Shown here piece after piece: positions 16,189 to 25,143 of a stretch of 64,000 nt of DNA (position 1 is the stretch's first letter; each line of letters begins with the position of its first letter). Below the pieces are notes generated by a model, which was not told the DNA's origin, did not search any database, and saw only the letters and a list, made by a program, of their open reading frames with translations. Source of the stretch: Bifidobacterium bifidum ATCC 29521 = JCM 1255 = DSM 20456 (GTDB lineage: Bacteria > Actinomycetota > Actinomycetes > Actinomycetales > Bifidobacteriaceae); contig NZ_AP012323.1 in the NCBI RefSeq assembly GCF_001025135.1, positions 558,001 to 622,000 of the forward strand, in the 5' to 3' direction. A program made the position numbers and the translations under genes.

Positions 16189-16896
16189 ATGGACAGGAAG
16201 TCGACGCTGCATGATTTCGCGGCCGGCGAGACCGGCCGCGGACCCGGAGTGCCGTCATCACTGACCAACAACCCCCGTTCCGGCCAGTGGGACGGGCGGC
16301 GCATGTCCAAGCGCATGATCGCCGACTACAAGACCTTCATCGTCACCGACGGCGAAGGCGTACGCAATTCGCTGTACGTCTCCGGCTGCCCGTTCCACTG
16401 CGTCGAATGCTTCAACTCGTCGATCTGGGATTTCCAGGCCGGCCACGAATACACGCAGAAGCTTGAAGACAAGATCGTCGACGACCTCAAGGCGCCGTGG
16501 ATCCAGGGCATCACGTTCCTCGGTGGCGAACCCATGCTGAATACGCCCGTCCTGTTGCCGCTCGCCCGGCGCATCCGCGGCGAGTTCGGCCACGACAAAG
16601 ACATCTGGTGCTGGACCGGCTACACGTGGGAGGAGCTGATGCGCCCCGGTGAGACGCCGGACAAGCTCGAACTGTTGCAGCTCATCGACATCCTCGTCGA
16701 CGGCCGCTACCTCAAGGACCAGCACGACTCCCTCCTGCAGTTCCGCGGATCCAGAAACCAGCGCATCCTCGACGTGCCGCGTTCGCTGGCCGCCGGCAGG
16801 CCTGTCGTCTGGGCCAAGCTCCACGACCAGGAGCGCGACATCCCCGAAATGTACCTCAAGGATCGCGAGGCCGGCGAGGGCGCACAGGCGTCGTGA
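16189..16896 (+). CDS. nrdG: Anaerobic ribonucleotide reductase activating protein (radical SAM)
   Basis: Radical SAM enzyme that installs the glycyl radical on NrdD using S-adenosylmethionine and a [4Fe-4S] cluster. The cluster motif is SGCPFHCVECFNSS (CX3CX2C), followed by the SAM-binding GITFLGGEPMLN and later DILVDGRYL. Three in-frame ATGs occur at 16183, 16186 and 16189; AGGGAGG at 16176-16182 gives proper spacing only for 16189, so I chose that start (235 residues). About 45 residues precede the usual domain start, longer than in E. coli NrdG. It is co-directional with nrdD, though separated from it by the large inverted repeat. Confidence 0.93.
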   Translation: MDRKSTLHDFAAGETGRGPGVPSSLTNNPRSGQWDGRRMSKRMIADYKTFIVTDGEGVRNSLYVSGCPFHCVECFNSSIWDFQAGHEYTQKLEDKIVDDLKAPWIQGITFLGGEPMLNTPVLLPLARRIRGEFGHDKDIWCWTGYTWEELMRPGETPDKLELLQLIDILVDGRYLKDQHDSLLQFRGSRNQRILDVPRSLAAGRPVVWAKLHDQERDIPEMYLKDREAGEGAQAS

Positions 16897-17483
16897 CGGC
16901 GCCGCCGGCCTTGCCATCCATCCAGTGGATTCGATGCCGTCGGCCTGATCGCGGCCATCCTGACAGTCTCGCCCGCCATCGGCATGGCCTTGCTTCTCCC
17001 CGCATTCATCTGGCCTCGCGTGAGTCCGCTGTTCCATGTGATGATGCTCTGTTTCCGGGAAAGGTGCTCGCGCATGCTGGGCACCGGATTGGGGAGGACG
17101 ACTCTGTATATGCGCGGCGTGCGGGACGACGTGGTCGACGTTTTCGCGGGCAGCGGCGTGCCCGGTCCGCTGGAGGTCTCGGATACTGCGGCCGGGGTAT
17201 GGCCCTCCGTCGTCGCCGGCGTGTCCGCCATATCAGGGATTTGGGCGGGACTGGGGTGGTCAATAGCGCTGGTCCATAAGACCACCAGCCTGCTGGCATG
17301 CTCGGCTCACCCCCCCCGAATGCGCGATAATGGGGGTAACGCCGCAATCGTGGGGAAACCGTCGAGTTTCCGTTTTGCGTTTGTTAGCGAAATCACGCCA
17401 TACGACGGCTCGTTAGGAGGGGTCTCGGACTACATTACATAAGGAAGTAGCGGGAAGTCCCGAATCGAAGACAGAGGTAACAG
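16897..17483. other. Intergenic region; possible decayed membrane-protein frame
   Basis: 587 bp with no confident gene. In the same frame as nrdG, an open frame from about 16930 to 17442 contains two hydrophobic stretches (AVGLIAAILTVSPAIGMALL and VVAGVSAISGIWAGLGWSIA), but the intervening sequence matches nothing I know and it has no ribosome site. It could be a degraded gene. GAGGTAACAG just before 17484 is the ribosome site of the next gene. Confidence 0.35.
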
Positions 17484-20400
17484 ATGGTGGATACAGCGAA
17501 TACCGCGGCCGAAAGCCACGATAGTAAGCCGTTGCGCGTGGGTCTGGATATCGGATCGACCACGGTCAAGGCCGTGGTGCTCGATCAGACCAATGCGCTC
17601 AATGACGTGCTGTTCTCCGACTACCGACGTCACCACGCCAACGTCCGCGCCACGGTGGCTGGACTGCTCAAGGACATCCATCAGACGCTCGTCGACCTCG
17701 GCCGCGGCGACGAGCCCATTCGTCTCGCCATCACCGGTTCCGGCGGCCTGACGCTCGCCGACAACCTGCACGTGCCGTTCATCCAGGAGGTCATCGCCGA
17801 GACCCGCGCGATCGACGAGGAATACCCGCAGGCCGACGTCATCATCGAGCTCGGCGGCGAGGACGCCAAGATCACGTACCTGAAGCCCACTCCCGAACAG
17901 CGCATGAACGGTTCGTGCGCGGGCGGCACCGGCGCATTCATCGACCAGATGGCCACGCTGCTCGACACCGACGCCTCCGGCCTCAACGATTACGCCAAGG
18001 ACTACAAGACCCTGTACCCGATCGCGTCGCGTTGCGGTGTGTTCGCGAAGACCGACCTGCAGCCGCTGATCAACGACGGCGCCGCCAAGCCCGATCTGGC
18101 CGCGTCGATCTTCACCGCGGTGGCCACGCAGACCATCGCCGGCCTGGCTTCCGGACGCCCGATCCACGGTACGGTCATCTTCCTCGGCGGCCCGCTGTTC
18201 TTCATGTCCGAGCTGCGCGAGGCGTTCCACCGCGCGCTCGCCGGCAAGGTCGACGAGTTCATCGTGCCGACCGACGCCCACCTGTACGTCGCATACGGCT
18301 CCGCGCTGATCGCTGGGGAGCCGGACGGCATCGACGTCGACGGCGTGCATTTCGAGCCGCGCACCTGTGACGACATCATCGCCGCCCTCGACGACCTGAA
18401 GAACCTGCCGGCGAACACGCCGACCATGCCCCCGCTGTTCTCCTCCGACCAGGAGCGCGAGGCGTTCAACGAGCGCCATCATCGCGAACACATCCACATC
18501 GGCACGCTCGAAGGCGCGAAAGGCCCGCACTTCCTCGGTATCGACGCGGGTTCGACCACCATCAAGGCGACGCTCGTCAACGACGACCGCGAGATCGTAT
18601 GGTCCAGCTACGCCACCAACGAAGGCAGCCCGTTGACCGCCGCCATCAACATCGTCAAGAAGATCCAGTCCGAGCTGCCCGAAGGCGCGTGGATCGCCCG
18701 ATCCTGCGCGACCGGCTACGGCGAGGGACTGATCACCACCGGCTTGCACCTGGACGAGGGCGTGGTCGAGACCATGGCGCACTACCGCGGCGCCGAAATG
18801 GTCAGCCCCGGTGTCACCGCTGTCATCGACATCGGTGGCCAGGACATGAAATACCTGGCCATCACCGACGGCGTCATCGACTCGATCGCCGTCAACGAGG
18901 CGTGCTCGTCCGGTTGCGGCTCGTTCCTGCAGACCTTCGCGCAGTCGATGGGTCTGACCATCCAGGAGTTCACCCAGGCGGCCCTCAACTCCGACCATCC
19001 GGTTGACCTCGGCTCGCGCTGCACGGTGTTCATGAACTCGTCCGTCAAGCAGGCACAGAAGGAAGGCGCGTCGATGGAGAACATCGCCGCCGGCCTGTGC
19101 TATTCGGTCGTGCGCAACGCGCTGTACAAGGTCATCAAGCTGCGTGACTCCGGTGAGCTCGGCGACACCGTCGTCGTGCAGGGCGGCACGTTCCTCAATG
19201 ACGCCGTGCTGCGCGCCTTCGAGCTGCTCACCGAGCGCGAGGTGACCCGCCCGAACATCGCCGGCTTGATGGGTGCATTCGGCGCCGCCCTGACCGCGCG
19301 CATGCATTACGAGGACGTGGCCGACGACGCGCACGACCACGATGCCGAAGTCTCCGCGGGCCAGTCCGCCGATATGGCCGGCAGCGACGATGTCAGCGCG
19401 GAGCAAGACCACGAGGTCGTCATCGACGGCGTGCACCACACGGCGTCCAACATCCTGTCCGGCGACGACCTCGACAACATGTCGATGACCTCCGAGCGCG
19501 ACGTGTGCAAGCTGTGCCAGAACCACTGCAAGCTCACCATCACCACGTTCGCCGACGGCTCGCGCTACGTTACCGGCAACCGCTGCGAGCGCGGCGGCGA
19601 CGCGAAGAAGAAGCGCTCCGACAGGCCGAACCTGTACGACTACAAGTACAAGCGCTGCTTCGCCTACCGCAGGCTCACCGACAAGAAGGCCACCCGCGGC
19701 GAGATCGGCATCCCTCGCGTGCTCAACATGTACGAGAACTACCCGTTCTGGTTCACGCTGCTCACCTCGCTCGGCTTCAAGGTGATGATCTCCGGCCGCA
19801 GCTCGCACGAGCTGTTCGAGACCGGCATCGAATCGATCGCCTCCGAGAACATCTGCTACCCGGCCAAGCTGGTGCACGGCCACATCAAGTGGCTGCTGGG
19901 CAAGGGCGTCAAGAACATCTTCTACCCGCGCGTGAGCTACGAGGACAACCTCGTGCCCAATACGGACAACCACTACAACTGCCCGGTCGTGGCCAACTAC
20001 CCGGTGGTGATCGGCGCGAACATGCCCGAACTGCGCGAGGACGGCATCCGCTACATGCACCCGTACTTCAACCTCGCCAACCACGAGCTCATGGTCGACC
20101 GCATCGTCGAGGAGTTCGCGTGGGCGAACGTGAGCCGCGAGGAGGCCGAGACCGCGGTCAAGGCCGCGTACGCCGAGGACAAGATCTTCAAGAACGACGT
20201 GCAGGAGGAAGGTTTCAAGGCGCTCGCCTACATGAAGGAGCACAACTGCCGGGGCATCGTGCTCGCCGGGCGCCCGTACCACATCGACCCCGAGGTCAAC
20301 CACGGCATCCCTGAGACGATCTGCGCGCTCGGCATGGTCGTGCTCTCGGAGGATTCGATCTGCGAACTGCAGCCGGGGGAGAACCTGCATCTGAGCGACT

Positions 20401-22508
20401 ACCTGTCGGAAGGCGAGGAGGACCCGCGCAAGAAGAACGCGAACGGCTTCCGCCACGTCGGCGACCGCAAGGTGACCGTCTCCCGCATGCCGCTGCGCGT
20501 CACCAACCAGTGGGCCTACCATTCGCGGCTCTACGCGGCGGCGCATTTCGTGGCGTCCTACCCGGGTCTCGAACTCGTGCAGCTCAACTCCTTCGGCTGC
20601 GGCTTGGACGCCATCACCACCGATCAGGTGGCCGAGATCCTCGCCGACAAGGCCGACGTGTACACGCTGCTCAAGATCGATGAGGTGAGCAACCTCGGAG
20701 CGGCGAAGATCCGCCTGCGTTCGCTCAAGGCCGCCGTCGAGGAGCGCGAGGCCAACAAGCGGCGTCTGGCCGCACAGGCCCAGTCCCAATCCCGCCAGCA
20801 GGTGCTGCCGAACAAGCAGGACCAACCGGTCGGCCCCAGTGCGGCCGAGCTTGCGGCGCAGCGTCAGGCCAAGGAGGAGCTCGCGGCCGCCGAGGTGCAG
20901 CTCAAGGCCGCCCAGGACCAGCTCGCCGCCGCGCAGGCCGCCGTCGAGGCCGCGGAGAAGCAGAAGAACGCCGCCGAGCAGCCGGCCCCGCATTCTACGG
21001 GCTTCCGCAAGACCGGATCCGAGGCGCCCACGCCCGGCCGTCAGGTCATGCTCGACACGGTGATGAAGAGCAACCCGCAGCTCACCAAGGCCGTCAAGGA
21101 CGCCTCCCGCCGCGCGGCGCAGGCCGAGTCGCGGCTCGCCGCCACCTCGCCGAACGGCAAGTCCGCGAGGAAGACCGCCAAGAAATCCGGCCACAACACC
21201 GCGACCATGTCGAAGTACGCCAACAAGGTGCCGTTCGGCAAGTCAATGAAGAAGGACTACACGATCGTCGGCCCCCAGATGAGCCCGATCCACATGTCGC
21301 TGGTCGAGTCGGTCATCCGCTCCGGCGGATACAAGTTCGACATCCTCAAGACCGCGAGCCGCGAGGACGTCGAACTCGGCCTCAAGTACGTCAACAATGA
21401 CGCCTGCTACCCGGCGATCATGGTCATCGGCCAGCTCGTCGACGCCATCGTCAAGGGTAAGTACGATCCCGACCATGTGGCGCTCGCCATCACGCAGACC
21501 GGCGGCATGTGCCGCGCGACGAACTACTTCGGCCTGATCCGCAAGGCGCTGATCGACGCCGGCTACCCGCAGGTGCCGGTCATCGCGCTGTCCACGCAGG
21601 GCTTCGAGGACAACCCGGGCTTCAAGGCCACGCCCACGCTGCTGCACCGCGCCATCAAGGCGCTGGTCGTCGGCGACCTGCTGCTCAAATGCCTGATGCG
21701 CGTGCGCCCGTACGAGGTCGAGAAGGGCAGCGCCGACAAGCTGTACCAGATGTGGGACACCATCGTGCGCGAGACCATCGAGCACCACGGCTTCTCCGAT
21801 ACCGCGAAGAAGAAGATCGGCAAGCATTACCTGCCGTACCAGACGCTGCTCAAGGAGATCGTCAAATCGTTCGACGCACTGCCGCTGCGCGACATCCCGC
21901 GCAAGGTGCGCGTCGGCGTCGTCGGCGAGATCCTCGTCAAGTACCATCCCGACGCGAACAACCACGTGGTCGACGTCATCGAATCGCAGGATTGCGAGGC
22001 CGTGGTCCCCGGCATCATGGAGTTCATGACCACGCGTCCGTACATCACCGACTGGAACGAGAAGAACCTCGGCATGGGCGGCAACAAGAAGCTGTACTCG
22101 CTCATGCGCTGGGGTCTCGACCGTTACCTCAACCCGGTGCGCGCGGCCATCGATCTGGCGCATGGCAAGTTCAGCCAGGACCTGCCGATGCCCGAGCTGG
22201 TCAAGAAGGCCTCCGAGGTGACCTCGGTGGGCGTGCAGGCCGGCGAGGGGTGGCTGCTGACCGCCGAGATCCTGGAGCTCATCGAGTCTGGCTGCCCGAA
22301 TGTGATCTGCGCCCAGCCGTTCGCCTGCCTGCCCAACCATGTGACCGGCCGCGGCATGTTCGGCAAGATTCGCCGTCTGCACCCGGACGCGAACATCGTC
22401 TCCATCGACTATGATCCCGGCGCCTCACAGGCCAATCAGCTCAACCGCATCAAGCTGATGATCGCCGCGGCGAAGAAGAATCACCAGAAGCTGGCCGCGG
22501 CCGACTGA
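17484..22508 (+). CDS. Giant 2-hydroxyacyl-CoA dehydratase activase-type protein (two BadF ATPases, DUF2229, HgdB-like)
   Basis: The 1,674-residue cytoplasmic protein fuses modules of the ATP-driven electron-transfer system that activates 2-hydroxyacyl-CoA dehydratases and benzoyl-CoA reductases. Residues about 10-300 and 350-610 are two BadF/HgdC-type ATPase domains (VGLDIGSTTVKAVVLD with GSCAGGTGAF, and GIDAGSTTIKATLVND with EACSSGCGSF), the Cys residues being candidate [4Fe-4S] ligands. A CQNHC cluster at about 675 and a DUF2229-type region (about 700-1080) follow. An Ala/Gln/Lys-rich linker (about 1095-1250) leads to a HgdB-like region with NNDACYPAIMVIGQLVD. GAGGTAACAG supports the start. 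Homologous giants occur in many anaerobes, but no dehydratase genes lie nearby and the substrate is unknown. Confidence 0.85.
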   Translation: MVDTANTAAESHDSKPLRVGLDIGSTTVKAVVLDQTNALNDVLFSDYRRHHANVRATVAGLLKDIHQTLVDLGRGDEPIRLAITGSGGLTLADNLHVPFIQEVIAETRAIDEEYPQADVIIELGGEDAKITYLKPTPEQRMNGSCAGGTGAFIDQMATLLDTDASGLNDYAKDYKTLYPIASRCGVFAKTDLQPLINDGAAKPDLAASIFTAVATQTIAGLASGRPIHGTVIFLGGPLFFMSELREAFHRALAGKVDEFIVPTDAHLYVAYGSALIAGEPDGIDVDGVHFEPRTCDDIIAALDDLKNLPANTPTMPPLFSSDQEREAFNERHHREHIHIGTLEGAKGPHFLGIDAGSTTIKATLVNDDREIVWSSYATNEGSPLTAAINIVKKIQSELPEGAWIARSCATGYGEGLITTGLHLDEGVVETMAHYRGAEMVSPGVTAVIDIGGQDMKYLAITDGVIDSIAVNEACSSGCGSFLQTFAQSMGLTIQEFTQAALNSDHPVDLGSRCTVFMNSSVKQAQKEGASMENIAAGLCYSVVRNALYKVIKLRDSGELGDTVVVQGGTFLNDAVLRAFELLTEREVTRPNIAGLMGAFGAALTARMHYEDVADDAHDHDAEVSAGQSADMAGSDDVSAEQDHEVVIDGVHHTASNILSGDDLDNMSMTSERDVCKLCQNHCKLTITTFADGSRYVTGNRCERGGDAKKKRSDRPNLYDYKYKRCFAYRRLTDKKATRGEIGIPRVLNMYENYPFWFTLLTSLGFKVMISGRSSHELFETGIESIASENICYPAKLVHGHIKWLLGKGVKNIFYPRVSYEDNLVPNTDNHYNCPVVANYPVVIGANMPELREDGIRYMHPYFNLANHELMVDRIVEEFAWANVSREEAETAVKAAYAEDKIFKNDVQEEGFKALAYMKEHNCRGIVLAGRPYHIDPEVNHGIPETICALGMVVLSEDSICELQPGENLHLSDYLSEGEEDPRKKNANGFRHVGDRKVTVSRMPLRVTNQWAYHSRLYAAAHFVASYPGLELVQLNSFGCGLDAITTDQVAEILADKADVYTLLKIDEVSNLGAAKIRLRSLKAAVEEREANKRRLAAQAQSQSRQQVLPNKQDQPVGPSAAELAAQRQAKEELAAAEVQLKAAQDQLAAAQAAVEAAEKQKNAAEQPAPHSTGFRKTGSEAPTPGRQVMLDTVMKSNPQLTKAVKDASRRAAQAESRLAATSPNGKSARKTAKKSGHNTATMSKYANKVPFGKSMKKDYTIVGPQMSPIHMSLVESVIRSGGYKFDILKTASREDVELGLKYVNNDACYPAIMVIGQLVDAIVKGKYDPDHVALAITQTGGMCRATNYFGLIRKALIDAGYPQVPVIALSTQGFEDNPGFKATPTLLHRAIKALVVGDLLLKCLMRVRPYEVEKGSADKLYQMWDTIVRETIEHHGFSDTAKKKIGKHYLPYQTLLKEIVKSFDALPLRDIPRKVRVGVVGEILVKYHPDANNHVVDVIESQDCEAVVPGIMEFMTTRPYITDWNEKNLGMGGNKKLYSLMRWGLDRYLNPVRAAIDLAHGKFSQDLPMPELVKKASEVTSVGVQAGEGWLLTAEILELIESGCPNVICAQPFACLPNHVTGRGMFGKIRRLHPDANIVSIDYDPGASQANQLNRIKLMIAAAKKNHQKLAAAD

Positions 22509-22530
22509 CGGATCAGCCTCGGCCCGGCGA

Positions 22531-23442
22531 TCAGCCGACCAGGGTCGCCGCGTAGGCGTACAGCCTCTTCCATGGCAGGGTCGACACGTCTATCTTGTCG
22601 GCCTTGCTCTGAACCCTCTCGCGGTAGCGTTCCGTGCGCAGCGCCGTCTTCACATTGGCTTTCACATCGGCGAGCGGCGCCTTGCCCTCGACCCCGTCCA
22701 CGGTCCAGTCGTGCGCGTCGTAATACTCCTGCACCTCGGTCTCGCTCGGGTTCATGCCCGGTTTCGTGGCGTCGTCGACGTAGTCGTTCTTCAGCGCGGT
22801 CATCTCGTAGTCGATGTATGAGGCGATGTCGTATTCGCTGCGTCCGTAGATGACCTGCCCCGCTTCACGTTTCTGCCGGTTGTTCGCGTTGAGGGTTTCC
22901 ATGCGCTTGACGATGCCGGTGTACGAGTCGTCGTCGACCAGCCCGTACGAGACTGCGATCAGGTACGCCGCGTGACGGAAGCGCAGCGTGTCGATAGTCT
23001 GTTTCGTCAGCCATTCGACCGGCTTCTCTCCGCCGTATGAGGCGGTCCAGTCGGCGTCCCGGGCGTTGAGGTTGACGTCGTGCTTCTGCTTGAAATAGCT
23101 GACGGCGGCGGTGCGCTGCGACGACCACGCCTGGGTGAATTCGGCCTGCGTGATGGTGGTGTCGCCGAAGGAGAATTTCGGGAAGGCCTGCGTCGCGTTG
23201 GCTTGCGCATCGTCCGTCTTTGACGAGTCGGGGCTCGCCGTGAGCGAACGGACGAGAAAGACGGTGCCGACGATGGCCGCAATCAGCAGGACGGCCGCGA
23301 CGACGATGATCGCGCGGGTTCTCGTATTGGTTTTCGTCCCCATCTTCGCGGCGTCACGGCCGCTCCCGTCCGTTGCCTTGCTGGGAGAGCCTGATCCGCA
23401 TTTTCGTGACTGCTTCATGCCGTCATGATACGCGACGGACAT
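22531..23442 (-). CDS. Membrane-anchored extracytoplasmic protein, SurA/PrsA N-domain-like
   Basis: About 300 residues with a basic cytoplasmic tail, one membrane segment (about 43-65, AIIVVAAVLLIAAIVGTVFLV), then an extracytoplasmic helical region. FSFGDTTITQAEFTQAWSSQRTAAVSYF and YYDAHDWTVDGVEGKAPLADVKANVKTALRTERYRERVQ resemble the N- and C-terminal helices of SurA/PrsA-type chaperones, but no parvulin isomerase domain separates them. I suggest a chaperone-like or assembly factor role with low confidence. ATG 23442 lies inside an inverted-repeat arm and has no ribosome site; ATG 23418 is an equally plausible start. It lies 75 bp after the GshA gene on the same strand and may be co-transcribed with it. 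Confidence 0.75.
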   Translation of the reverse strand: MSVAYHDGMKQSRKCGSGSPSKATDGSGRDAAKMGTKTNTRTRAIIVVAAVLLIAAIVGTVFLVRSLTASPDSSKTDDAQANATQAFPKFSFGDTTITQAEFTQAWSSQRTAAVSYFKQKHDVNLNARDADWTASYGGEKPVEWLTKQTIDTLRFRHAAYLIAVSYGLVDDDSYTGIVKRMETLNANNRQKREAGQVIYGRSEYDIASYIDYEMTALKNDYVDDATKPGMNPSETEVQEYYDAHDWTVDGVEGKAPLADVKANVKTALRTERYRERVQSKADKIDVSTLPWKRLYAYAATLVG

Positions 23443-23496
23443 GATTGCGGGGTGTCGCCCGCATTGCGCAGGAACGCCCCCACAATCATGTCCGTC
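23434..23496. repeat. Inverted repeat over the start of the membrane-anchored gene
   Basis: GACGGACATGATTGCGGGG at 23434-23452 pairs, with one mismatch, with the arm ending at 23496. The left arm contains the first possible start codon of the downstream minus-strand gene, so in RNA a stem would hide that start and could act as terminator or translational control after the GshA gene. Confidence 0.75.
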
Positions 23497-23517
23497 GGTC
23501 GTCGCCTTGGATTCCGG

Positions 23518-24789
23518 TTATTCCTGGAATACGTCCGGATGCTTCGGATCGCCGGGCTCGTCGGCCAACAGGCCCTCCAATCCCAGGAACTCCTTCCAGA
23601 ATTCGAGCGGCTGGCCATACGGCGCCGATTGCGCGCCGCGCGCCTGCAGGTTCGCCTTCGCCTCGAACACGTCCTCTTCGCGGATATCCTCGAAGTAGCT
23701 TTCCAACCGCTCCCTGTTCTCCGGCACGTAGAACAGGGATGCGATGATCTCCGTCAGCCGCTCGGCGCGCTCGATCGGCAGCGAATCCCAATGCCGCAGC
23801 TCGATGAAGTTCTTCATACGCACGTCGTTGAAATGCGTGGAGATGATGTGGTTGATCTCGTACGGGTTGAGCTCGCGGTCGGGATACACCTCTCCGGCGT
23901 TCTCATAGAACGCCGGGTGATGCAGCTCCTTGCCGCTCAGGCTCTTGGCCTCCGGCGTATGCGTCAGATCGGCGAACATCAGCGGCGTGGACAGCACGTC
24001 GATGGCGTACTCCTCCCAGCCGAACCGCTTGTCGAACAGTCCGGGAATCACGTTCGTGCGCTGGGGGTCGAGATAGTCCCACATGCGCTGGCGCAGCAGG
24101 GGCCACGGGTTCGGCGCGCCCTCGAAATACGGCGTATTGCGGAAGTACCAGGCGAGGATCGGCCCGATGATGGTGCCCAGACGCAGCTTGTCGATGGAAT
24201 CCTGCTCGTCGACGTAGTCGATGCTCACCTGCGTGGAGGCCGAGCACCGCATCATGCACGGGCCGAACTGGCCTACCCGCCCCAGGTAGCGGGTCATGGC
24301 GTCGTAACGGTCCTTCGGGTTGACCTTGACGTCGGCGAAGCCCGACTTGGGCTGGTAGCCGTAATTGACCAGACGGAAGCCCAGCTCGTCCAGCACGGGA
24401 TCGATGTCACGCCGGAAGGAACGATACAGCGTCAGCAGTTCCTGCGGCGTCTTGAGGATGCCCAGCGAGCACTCCACCTGACCGCCGGGCTCCAGCGACA
24501 CGGCGATGCCTTCGCGCCCGAGTCCGACCAGATGGCCGTTCTCCCAGTACTCCTTTTCCTTGTCATAGTACGGCGCAATGCGCTTGAGCAGCGTTTCGAC
24601 GCCGTTCTCCTCGTAGTAGCTGACGGCGGTGTCGTCGCCGTTGTGCACCGGAAGATGTTCGATCTCCACGCCGAAACCGCCCGTGCCGCGTTTGGAACGG
24701 CCTTCCTCGAAGAATCGCAGCAGACTGTCGATGTGCTTGGGATTCGGCTTGGCGAGCAGATGCGCGTAACTGATTCTCGGTGTCGTCAT
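23518..24789 (-). CDS. gshA: Glutamate-cysteine ligase (GCS2 type)
   Basis: A 423-residue enzyme of the plant/proteobacterial GCS2 class, which joins glutamate and cysteine using ATP, the first step of glutathione synthesis. Recognisable features are FGVEIEHLPV near the N terminus, GREGIAVSLEPGGQVECSLG with the substrate-binding Glu and Ser, CSASTQVSIDY, a central NPWPLLRQRMWDYLDPQRTN, and the late FIELRHWDSLP. ATG 24789 matches the start of the domain; an extension to 24963 has no support. No glutathione synthetase is present here, so gamma-glutamylcysteine itself may be the product used. Confidence 0.85.
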   Translation of the reverse strand: MTTPRISYAHLLAKPNPKHIDSLLRFFEEGRSKRGTGGFGVEIEHLPVHNGDDTAVSYYEENGVETLLKRIAPYYDKEKEYWENGHLVGLGREGIAVSLEPGGQVECSLGILKTPQELLTLYRSFRRDIDPVLDELGFRLVNYGYQPKSGFADVKVNPKDRYDAMTRYLGRVGQFGPCMMRCSASTQVSIDYVDEQDSIDKLRLGTIIGPILAWYFRNTPYFEGAPNPWPLLRQRMWDYLDPQRTNVIPGLFDKRFGWEEYAIDVLSTPLMFADLTHTPEAKSLSGKELHHPAFYENAGEVYPDRELNPYEINHIISTHFNDVRMKNFIELRHWDSLPIERAERLTEIIASLFYVPENRERLESYFEDIREEDVFEAKANLQARGAQSAPYGQPLEFWKEFLGLEGLLADEPGDPKHPDVFQE

Positions 24790-25143
24790 GGGGCATATCG
24801 TACCTGTAGATTCCATCGGCCACGGCGGTGCCGTTATACAAAGAATCGATAGCTGGTTTGCGTCCGAATGCTGGACATTGCGACTGATTTCCCGGGTTCC
24901 GTTCAGGGGGTACAAGGGTGACGTTATGACAGTTAACGAAATGCCGAATACGCCATACCCCATTGCCGTAGCCTATGGGTACCGCTATACTTTTGAACTT
25001 GTAAAGTCTCTTTACATATTGGTGGTGTGGCGAGTCCGTGAATGACCCCGGAAGGGGGCATCGTCATGGATGACCGGATCGCCGACATGTCCCCCCGCAA
25101 CGAGGAGGGGAACGGAGACTCTCCAATAACAGTAAGGACAACG
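24790..25143. other. Divergent intergenic region, gshA / beta-helix protein
   Basis: About 354 bp between divergent genes. A promoter and palindrome toward the plus-strand gene are described separately. An open frame starting at 25042 runs into the secreted protein, but signal peptide and ribosome site place the true start at 25144, leaving a leader of about 145 bases. Confidence 0.6.
24963..25016 (+). promoter_or_regulatory. Promoter and palindromic operator before the beta-helix glycosidase
   Basis: TTGCCG at 24963-24968 and TATACT at 24986-24991 are separated by the ideal 17 bases. Just downstream, TGTAAAG-TCT-CTTTACA (25000-25016) is a perfect 7-base-arm palindrome at the expected transcription start, a good operator position for a repressor. 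The regulator is unknown. Confidence 0.6.

Noticed and set aside
16984..17442. 152-residue membrane protein gene after nrdG
   Set aside because: Two hydrophobic stretches but no ribosome site, no family resemblance and a poorly biased middle; kept only as a possible decayed frame.
17430..21194. 1,254-codon minus-strand frame
   Set aside because: Lies entirely over the well-recognised CoA-activase gene; low-complexity composition typical of antisense GC-rich frames.
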